This document shows positions 1-4,489 of a DNA stretch of 6,048 nt, one piece after another (position 1 is the first letter of the stretch; every line of letters starts with the position of its first letter). The stretch is from Cycloclasticus sp. (GTDB taxonomy: Bacteria > Pseudomonadota > Gammaproteobacteria > Methylococcales > Cycloclasticaceae): the NCBI GenBank assembly GCA_016764415.1, contig JAESRY010000006.1, positions 1,900-7,947 on the forward strand. The letters run 5' to 3'. The notes under the pieces were generated by a model. The model was not told where the DNA came from. It saw nothing but the letters and a program-made list of their open reading frames with translations, and did no database searches. The position numbers were made by a program, and so were the translations under genes.

Positions 1-150
1 CTCATCTAATACACCAATAACGATGGGGGCTGAACTATTTCCTCTTAATTCCAACGCTGGTAAATTAAGCCCTGCTTTGCGTGTATTCTCAGTCAATACA
101 CAACCTGATAAAAAAACTAACATTAAAAGACCTGTAATACGATATAGCAT
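1..150 (-). CDS. Putative lipoprotein, N-terminal part only (runs off the left edge)
   Basis: Reading the minus strand from an ATG at 150-148 gives 50 open codons to the window edge. The N terminus (MLYRITGLLMLVFLSGC) is a short lipoprotein signal peptide: one Arg at residue 4, a hydrophobic stretch from about residue 5 to 14, then the lipobox Leu14-Ser15-Gly16-Cys17. By known rules signal peptidase II would cleave before Cys17, which would be lipidated. Residue +2 is Val, not Asp, so the Lol system would be expected to send the protein to the outer membrane. The start is well supported by an AAGGAG ribosome binding site 9 bases upstream. The 34 visible mature residues (CVLTENTRKAGLNLP onwards, ending near a hydrophobic PIVIGVL segment) are too few for me to assign a family. 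It is transcribed divergently from rraA. The gene and lipoprotein calls are firm; the function is unknown. Confidence 0.8.
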   Translation of the reverse strand, partial: MLYRITGLLMLVFLSGCVLTENTRKAGLNLPALELRGNSSAPIVIGVLDE

Positions 151-159
151 AGTCTAGCG

Positions 160-165
160 CTCCTT
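160..165 (-). promoter_or_regulatory. Ribosome binding site of the lipoprotein gene
   Basis: The minus strand reads AAGGAG here, 9 bases before the ATG at 150. It is a near-perfect Shine-Dalgarno sequence and fixes the start of the truncated lipoprotein gene. Confidence 0.75.
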
Positions 166-179
166 TTTAATTTCAAACA

Positions 180-208
180 ACAATACAGATTGGCCCCAGT
201 GTAATCAA
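180..208 (-). promoter_or_regulatory. Candidate sigma70 promoter for the lipoprotein gene
   Basis: On the minus strand TTGATT (208-203, 4 of 6 matches to the -35 consensus) is followed after exactly 17 bases by TATTGT (185-180, 4 of 6 matches to the -10 consensus). Transcription would start near 173, giving a leader of about 20-25 bases that contains the AAGGAG ribosome binding site. Spacing and position fit well. The hexamers are moderate, so this is a prediction from pattern only. Confidence 0.4.
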
Positions 209-263
209 GCTAAAGCTAGTCTATCTAATATTCATTTCTTAGATTATTAGTACATAATTCGCA

Positions 264-309
264 TAGCCATATTAAAGTATCGGTGGATATAAAAACTCTG
301 GTTTATAAT
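264..309 (+). promoter_or_regulatory. Candidate promoter region for the rraA operon
   Basis: Two -10-like elements lie just upstream of rraA. TATAAA (288-293) has a 4-of-6 -35 candidate TAGCCA (264-269) at 18 bases. A perfect TATAAT (304-309) follows but has no recognisable -35 at 16-18 bases. Either would start transcription at about 300-317. The second would place the transcript start beyond the ATG at 308, so translation would have to begin at the ATG at 344. The surrounding 151-307 stretch is AT-rich and otherwise shows no clear operator or riboswitch. Confidence 0.35.
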
Positions 310-343
310 GATGCTAATTCAAACAATCACTACCCAGCCATTT

Positions 344-823
344 ATGACTTTTAAAACTGCCGATTTATGTGATGATTTTTCAGACACGCTACAAGTTGTG
401 ACGCCTATGTTTCAATCTTTTGGCGCTAACAGTCGCTTTAACGGCACAATACAAACCGTTAAAATTTTTGAGGACAATGTTTTTGTTCGTGAGATGTTAT
501 CCGAACAAGTTGATGGCGAGGTACTGGTCGTAGATGGCGGTGGTTCGTTACGCTGCGCCCTGCTCGGTGATATGCTTGCAGAAATGGGCTATAAAAATGG
601 TTGGAGCGGCGTTGTCGTCTATGGCTGTATCCGAGACTCTGTTGATATTAATGCTATGCCTATCGGCGTACGTGCGATTCAAACCAACCCACTTAAAAGC
701 ATTAAAAAAGGCTGGGGGGATAAAAACATTCCCGTTACTTTCGCCGGAGCGACCTTTAATCCTGGTGAGTTTTTATACGCTGATGAAGACGGCATTATCT
801 TATCTAAACAGGCTCTAATTTAA
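344..823 (+). CDS. rraA: RraA family protein (RNase E activity regulator / RraA-fold aldolase)
   Basis: RraA in E. coli binds RNase E as a trimer and inhibits it; relatives with the same fold are divalent-metal 4-hydroxy-4-methyl-2-oxoglutarate aldolases and oxaloacetate decarboxylases. The protein aligns from memory with Pseudomonas RraA almost end to end: TADLCD near the start, then FEDN, VLVVDGGGSLR, ALLGDMLAE, VVYGCIRD, and LYADEDGIILS near the C terminus. From the ATG at 344 it is 159 residues, matching the roughly 160 usual for the family. An upstream ATG pair at 308/311 would add 12 residues with no family counterpart and overlaps a TATAAT box, so I prefer 344; neither start has a clear ribosome binding site. 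Counting from 344, Asp76, Arg97, Asp98 and Asp101 form the D-X20-R-D-X2-D/E pattern of catalytic family members, which E. coli RraA lacks. First gene of a probable operon, 2 bases before the adenosyltransferase. Confidence 0.9.
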   Translation: MTFKTADLCDDFSDTLQVVTPMFQSFGANSRFNGTIQTVKIFEDNVFVREMLSEQVDGEVLVVDGGGSLRCALLGDMLAEMGYKNGWSGVVVYGCIRDSVDINAMPIGVRAIQTNPLKSIKKGWGDKNIPVTFAGATFNPGEFLYADEDGIILSKQALI

Positions 824-825
824 CT

Positions 826-1392
826 ATGGGACACAGACTTTCAAAAATTTACACCCGCACAGGTGACTCTGGCACAACAGGACTTGGCGATGGTACTCGC
901 GTTGATAAAGACTGTTTACGTGTTGACGCGTACGGTACTGTCGATGAACTAAACAGCCAAATAGGACTTGTTATTGCGCTTGGCGTTGATGACAAGATTT
1001 CTGAACAATTACTCGACATACAACATGACCTTTTTGATTTAGGCAGCGAGCTTTGCGTACCCGGATACAGCGCCATAAATGATGCCAATATCGACACGCT
1101 TGAAACCATACTCGATGAACACAATGCAGATTTACCCGCTCTAAAAGAATTCATCTTACCCGGTGGTAACTTATCCGCCGCGACATGCCATATTGCAAGA
1201 ACTGTATGCAGACGCGCTGAACGCATTGTTGTTAGCCTCGCAAGGGATGAAGACATTAACCCACCCGTTATCAAATATCTAAACCGTTTATCTGACCTGC
1301 TGTTCGTCTTATGCCGAGTTCTTGCTCGCCAAGATGGGCAGTCAGAAATCCTCTGGGATAAAAACCGACACCAATCAAACCAAAACAAGTAA
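826..1392 (+). CDS. PduO-type cob(I)yrinic acid a,c-diamide (cobalamin) adenosyltransferase
   Basis: The product transfers the adenosyl group of ATP to cob(I)alamin, making adenosylcobalamin (coenzyme B12) in the cytoplasm for enzymes such as methylmalonyl-CoA mutase. At 188 residues it is a normal-length single-domain PduO/MMAB-type enzyme, not the unrelated CobA type. Family marks in order: the N-terminal ATP-binding segment KIYTRTGDSGTTGLGDG (residues 7-23), YGTVDELNS (36-44), FILPGG (109-114), the arginine-rich active-site helix ARTVCRRAER (124-133), whose Arg125, Arg129, Arg130 and Glu132 match the essential residues of the human enzyme, and YLNRLSDLLFVLCR (151-164). The start follows the rraA stop by 2 bases with only a weak AGG 13 bases upstream, suggesting translational coupling. 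It ends in tandem TAA codons, and ispH begins 8 bases later. No B12-dependent enzyme and no B12 riboswitch are visible, so which enzyme it serves cannot be told. Family call very sure. Confidence 0.94.
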   Translation: MGHRLSKIYTRTGDSGTTGLGDGTRVDKDCLRVDAYGTVDELNSQIGLVIALGVDDKISEQLLDIQHDLFDLGSELCVPGYSAINDANIDTLETILDEHNADLPALKEFILPGGNLSAATCHIARTVCRRAERIVVSLARDEDINPPVIKYLNRLSDLLFVLCRVLARQDGQSEILWDKNRHQSNQNK

Positions 1393-1400
1393 TAAATTAA

Positions 1401-2339
1401 ATGCAAATACTTTTAGCTAATCCTCGTGGTTTTTGTGCCGGTGTTGACCGTGCCATTGAAATTGTAGAACGCGCCCTAGAGTTATTAGGCGCACCTATTT
1501 ATGTGCGCCACGAAGTTGTTCACAACCGCTTTGTAGTTGAGAATCTTAAAACACGAGGTGCTGTTTTTGTAGATGAATTACACGAAGTGCCTGATGATTC
1601 CACTGTCATCTTTAGCGCTCACGGTGTATCTAAAGCTGTAGAAGATGAGGCCAAACGACGTAAACTGAATGTGTTTGATGCCACCTGCCCTTTGGTAACA
1701 AAGGTTCATATGGAAGTGATTAGCAACGCTAAAAAAGGCCGCTGCGTTGTTTTAATTGGCCACAAAGGTCATCCAGAAGTTGAAGGTACAATGGGCCGAT
1801 ATGAGCAGCAAAATTCTGATGTCGATATTGTTCTTGTCGAGTCGCCTGAAGATGTTGCTTCTTTAGAGATATCTAAAGACCTTGGACTCTCGTACGTCAC
1901 TCAAACCACCTTATCAATAGATGACACAGGTTCAATTATTGATGCCTTACGTGTGAAATTCCCTCATATTTCGGGGCCTAAGAAAAGCGATATATGCTAT
2001 GCCACACAGAATCGTCAAGACGCGGTTAAAGAGCTCGCTGAAAAATCCGATTTGGTTTTAGTCGTGGGTTCACCTAACAGTTCAAATTCAAACAGACTAC
2101 GTGAAATTGCCGAAAAACTAGGAAAAAATTCCTACCTAATTGACGGCGCAGAAGACATTGATAAAAATTGGCTAGAGGGTGTTAATAATATAGGAGTAAC
2201 CGCTGGTGCATCTGCCCCCGAAGAATTAGTACAACGCGTTATCGAACAACTAAAAGAATGGGGCGGTAAAACGGTAACAGAGAACCACGGCATTCAAGAA
2301 AAAGTGACCTTTTCATTACCTAAAACGCTGCAAAAATAA
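1401..2339 (+). CDS. ispH: 4-hydroxy-3-methylbut-2-enyl diphosphate reductase (IspH/LytB)
   Basis: IspH is the last enzyme of the MEP pathway. It uses a [4Fe-4S] cluster to reduce HMBPP to isopentenyl and dimethylallyl diphosphate, precursors of quinones and undecaprenyl phosphate, and is normally essential. At 312 residues it is close to the 316 of E. coli. The N terminus [19 protein letters not shown] is the same as I recall for E. coli IspH, which settles the start although no ribosome binding site is visible upstream. Cluster ligands are Cys12, Cys96 ([11 protein letters not shown]) and Cys199 ([11 protein letters not shown]). Substrate-binding residues are His41, His74 (SAHGVS), His124 and Glu126 (GHPEVEGT), Thr167, the [10 protein letters not shown] loop (224-233) and Ser271 (TAGASAPE). 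All key residues are present, so the enzyme should be active. It is third in the rraA-adenosyltransferase-ispH run, 8 bases after the preceding stop, and converges on the thiolase gene 29 bases downstream. Confidence 0.97.
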   Translation: MQILLANPRGFCAGVDRAIEIVERALELLGAPIYVRHEVVHNRFVVENLKTRGAVFVDELHEVPDDSTVIFSAHGVSKAVEDEAKRRKLNVFDATCPLVTKVHMEVISNAKKGRCVVLIGHKGHPEVEGTMGRYEQQNSDVDIVLVESPEDVASLEISKDLGLSYVTQTTLSIDDTGSIIDALRVKFPHISGPKKSDICYATQNRQDAVKELAEKSDLVLVVGSPNSSNSNRLREIAEKLGKNSYLIDGAEDIDKNWLEGVNNIGVTAGASAPEELVQRVIEQLKEWGGKTVTENHGIQEKVTFSLPKTLQK

Positions 2340-2354
2340 GCTTACTATAGACAC

Positions 2355-2379
2355 AAAAAAACGTAAGATTACATACGTT
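2355..2379 (-). terminator. Possible weak Rho-independent terminator of the thiolase gene
   Basis: On the minus strand the stem AACGTA (2379-2374) is followed by an 8-base loop and TACGTT (2365-2360), running straight into a T tract (to 2355). The left arm lies in the last thiolase codons and the stop codon falls in the loop. The stem has only six pairs, two of them G-C, so it is weak. A separate 5-base pair CTTAC/GTAAG (2341-2345 and 2363-2367) spans the same gap. No T-tailed hairpin is seen for ispH on the plus strand. Confidence 0.35.
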
Positions 2380-3556
2380 CCCAAAGAGTAGCAATACCTT
2401 GTCCACCACCAATACATAAAGTAGCCAATGCATATTTACCTTGAACGCGCTCTAGTTCATGCAGTGCTTTAACACAAATGATGTTAGCAGAAGCACCAAT
2501 AGGATGACCTAAAGAAATAGCACTGCCGTTTACGTTCACTTTATCCATTGGAAGTTTCAATTCGCGACACACACTTAATGCTTGTGCAGCAAATGCTTCG
2601 TTTACTTCCCAAACATCAATATCAGCTACTGTTAAGCCCGTATCAGCCAAAATTTGATTTACAGCAGGAACAGGACCAATACCCATAATTTCTGGCTCTA
2701 CACCAGCATGTGTATAAGCAACTAAACGAGCCATTGGTTTTAAACCACGTGCTTCAGCCGCACCTTTTTCCATTAACACCATTGCTGATGATGCATCGTT
2801 AATACCTGATGCGTTACCCGCTGTGACTGAACCGTCTTTTTTGAACGCTGGGCGCATACCGGCCAATTTTTCAACAGAAATATCAGGACGAACGTGTTCA
2901 TCTTTATCAAATACAGTCACGCCCTTACGTGTTTTCATTTCAACAGGAACTATTTGTGAGTCAAAACGACCTTCTGCTTGTGCATTCGCTGCACGTTTAT
3001 GGCTTTCTACTGCAAATGCATCTTGATCTTCACGAGAAATACTGTATTTGTCAGCTAAATTTTCAGCAGTCATACCCATATGGCCTGTGCCGAATGGGTC
3101 TGTTAAAGCAGAAACCATCAAGTCCAACATTTTACCGTCACCCATTTTTTGGCCCCAACGCATACCTGATGACGCGTAAAAACCATTACTCATTGACTCA
3201 ACGCCAGCTGCAATAGCAACATCATGATCACCAACCATAATGCCTTGCGCAGCATTTACAATCGCTTGCATACCACTGCCGCATAAACGGTTAACAGCAA
3301 TACAAGATGTTTCGCATGGAATACCTGCTTCAATTTGTGCAACACGAGCTGTATAGGCATAGCGATCTTCTGATGGGATCACATTTCCCATTACAACCAT
3401 GCCCACTTCTGCTGGCTCTACACCTGCTCTAGCAATACTTTCTTTTAATGTAATGGCAGCTAATGCACTAGGTGCAACAGACTTCAAACTTCCACCGAAA
3501 TCACCAATCGCAGTTCTAACAGCGCTTAGTACAACAACTTCTCTTACTTCACTCAT
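2369..3556 (-). CDS. Acetyl-CoA C-acyltransferase (BktB-like beta-ketothiolase)
   Basis: This is a biosynthetic-type thiolase of 395 residues, the usual length, which condenses two acyl-CoAs into a 3-ketoacyl-CoA or cleaves one. The catalytic set is complete: nucleophile Cys92 (NRLCGSGMQAI), Asn319 in NEAF, His351 (GHPIGAS) and Cys381 in the C-terminal CIGGGQG. Details resemble Cupriavidus BktB rather than PhaA as I remember them: NGSAISLGHPIGAS where PhaA-type enzymes have NGGAIALGHP, the RPDIS/TAGNASGINDAS region, and a C-terminal ALHELERVQGKYALATLCIGGG. BktB is known to accept propionyl-CoA and form 3-ketovaleryl-CoA; broad specificity here is inference. Roles could be polyhydroxyalkanoate precursor supply, fatty or branched acid degradation, or acetoacetyl-CoA turnover; no reductase, synthase or CoA-transferase is adjacent. 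The start has a good GGAG site 6 bases upstream and a strong-looking promoter, suggesting high expression. It is divergent from the alpha/beta hydrolase gene. Confidence 0.93.
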   Translation of the reverse strand: MSEVREVVVLSAVRTAIGDFGGSLKSVAPSALAAITLKESIARAGVEPAEVGMVVMGNVIPSEDRYAYTARVAQIEAGIPCETSCIAVNRLCGSGMQAIVNAAQGIMVGDHDVAIAAGVESMSNGFYASSGMRWGQKMGDGKMLDLMVSALTDPFGTGHMGMTAENLADKYSISREDQDAFAVESHKRAANAQAEGRFDSQIVPVEMKTRKGVTVFDKDEHVRPDISVEKLAGMRPAFKKDGSVTAGNASGINDASSAMVLMEKGAAEARGLKPMARLVAYTHAGVEPEIMGIGPVPAVNQILADTGLTVADIDVWEVNEAFAAQALSVCRELKLPMDKVNVNGSAISLGHPIGASANIICVKALHELERVQGKYALATLCIGGGQGIATLWERM

Positions 3557-3562
3557 GCTTCT

Positions 3563-3566
3563 CTCC
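3563..3566 (-). promoter_or_regulatory. Ribosome binding site of the thiolase gene
   Basis: The minus strand reads GGAG here, 6 bases before the ATG at 3556. Spacing and sequence are good and support that start. Confidence 0.7.
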
Positions 3567-3599
3567 GTTAATTAGGTTATGCTTAAATACAACCGAATT

Positions 3600-3628
3600 A
3601 TTATAGTTGCGTTGCAACAAAAAGTCAC
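3600..3628 (-). promoter_or_regulatory. Sigma70-type promoter for the thiolase gene
   Basis: On the minus strand GTGACT (3628-3623, 4 of 6 to the -35 consensus) is followed after exactly 17 bases by a perfect TATAAT (3605-3600). Transcription would start near 3593, giving a leader of about 37 bases that carries the GGAG ribosome binding site. The spacer contains the palindrome GTTGCAAC. This is the best-looking promoter in the window. It lies wholly inside the N-terminal extension that the hydrolase gene would have if translated from the ATG at 3579, which argues for the later hydrolase start. Confidence 0.55.
3607..3622. promoter_or_regulatory. Palindrome within the thiolase promoter, possible operator
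   Basis: A perfect 8-base palindrome GTTGCAAC (3611-3618) is flanked by TT and AA at matched distances, giving an interrupted 16-base dyad with 12 of 16 bases symmetric. It sits between the -35 and -10 elements of the predicted thiolase promoter, where a repressor would block polymerase. No regulator gene is nearby, and an 8-base palindrome can occur by chance. Confidence 0.25.
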
Positions 3629-3635
3629 CGGAAAC

Positions 3636-4487
3636 ATGATTGAAACTCAATACATTACTAGTTGTTCTGCCGGCGGATTACATCAAATTGCTTATACCGA
3701 GTGGGGACAAAAAGACAACCCTAACGTGCTTGTTTGCTCGCATGGCTTAACCCGTAATAAGCACGACTTCGATGCGCTTGCCTCTACGCTTTCAGCAACG
3801 CACCGCGTTATTTGCTTTGATTTACCTGGTCGCGGTGAAAGTGACTGGTTAAAAGATAAGATGGCTTACGACTATACGCAGTACACTGTAGACGCCTTAA
3901 TGGTTATCGCTAGAACAGGTGCAAAAAAGGTGGATTGGTTGGGCACGTCTATGGGCGGCCTGCTAGGCATGGCTTTGGCTTCGTTAGAGCAATCTCCCAT
4001 TAACAGGCTGATTCTTAACGATGTAGGGCCGTTTGTTCCCAAAGCCGCATTGCTGCGAATTGCAGAGTATGTAGGTAAACAACCCCAATTTAAAACTGCT
4101 GAAGAATTAGGCCGCTATATTAAAACCATCTACGCCGGTTTTGGAGACCTAACAGATGAACAATGGGCCGCTATGCTTCAACACGGCCAACGCATCTTAG
4201 ATGATGGGCAACACACCCTTAATTATGACCCTGACATTGCACAAGTATTTACAAACAAGCCGCTAGAAGACGTTAATCTGTGGCCTTTATGGGCTTTTAT
4301 CAAACAACCTACGTTAATTATTCGCGGAGAAAACTCAGATTTGCTCGACTCAGAAACGGCTACAAAAATGGTTGAAACACACTCGAACGCTCAGCTCATT
4401 GAGATTCCAAATACCGCTCATTCACCAGCTCTAATGAACGACAACGATATCAGCCCGATACAGCAATGGCTCAATAAAAAAACCTAA
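3636..4487 (+). CDS. Alpha/beta-fold hydrolase of unknown substrate
   Basis: A single alpha/beta-hydrolase domain, cytoplasmic as there is no signal peptide or membrane segment. Counting from the ATG at 3636 (283 residues): oxyanion-hole motif SHGLTRN with His36-Gly37, the FDLPGRGESD loop (61-70), nucleophile elbow GTSMGG with Ser105, a helical cap at about 130-215, an acidic residue Asp235 in RGENSDLL after a beta strand, and His262 in NTAHSP. The Ser-Asp-His triad is therefore complete and the enzyme should be active as an esterase, C-C hydrolase or similar. The substrate cannot be told from sequence. An ATG at 3579 would add 19 residues, but that segment overlaps the thiolase promoter and has no counterpart in the fold, so 3636 is preferred; both starts have poor ribosome binding sites. 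It is divergent from the thiolase gene, and its stop is 2 bases from that of the convergent channel gene. A functional link with the thiolase is only a guess. Confidence 0.88.
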   Translation: MIETQYITSCSAGGLHQIAYTEWGQKDNPNVLVCSHGLTRNKHDFDALASTLSATHRVICFDLPGRGESDWLKDKMAYDYTQYTVDALMVIARTGAKKVDWLGTSMGGLLGMALASLEQSPINRLILNDVGPFVPKAALLRIAEYVGKQPQFKTAEELGRYIKTIYAGFGDLTDEQWAAMLQHGQRILDDGQHTLNYDPDIAQVFTNKPLEDVNLWPLWAFIKQPTLIIRGENSDLLDSETATKMVETHSNAQLIEIPNTAHSPALMNDNDISPIQQWLNKKT

Positions 4488-4489
4488 TA

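Noticed and set aside
150..223. Direct repeat TAGTCTA at 150-156 and 217-223
   Set aside because: Seven bases repeated once in an AT-rich spacer is expected by chance, and one copy overlaps the lipoprotein start codon.
151..307. Possible cobalamin riboswitch upstream of the operon that holds the B12 gene
   Set aside because: The region is short and AT-rich, and I see neither a recognisable B12 box nor the paired stems expected of that riboswitch.
849..1406. Long open frame of 185 codons on the minus strand across the adenosyltransferase gene
   Set aside because: It is fully antisense to a clearly recognised PduO-type gene, is rich in Ser and Arg, resembles no family I know and has no supporting start signals.
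2823..3216. Short plus-strand open frames inside the thiolase gene
   Set aside because: They are antisense shadows of a strongly conserved coding region and lack start signals.
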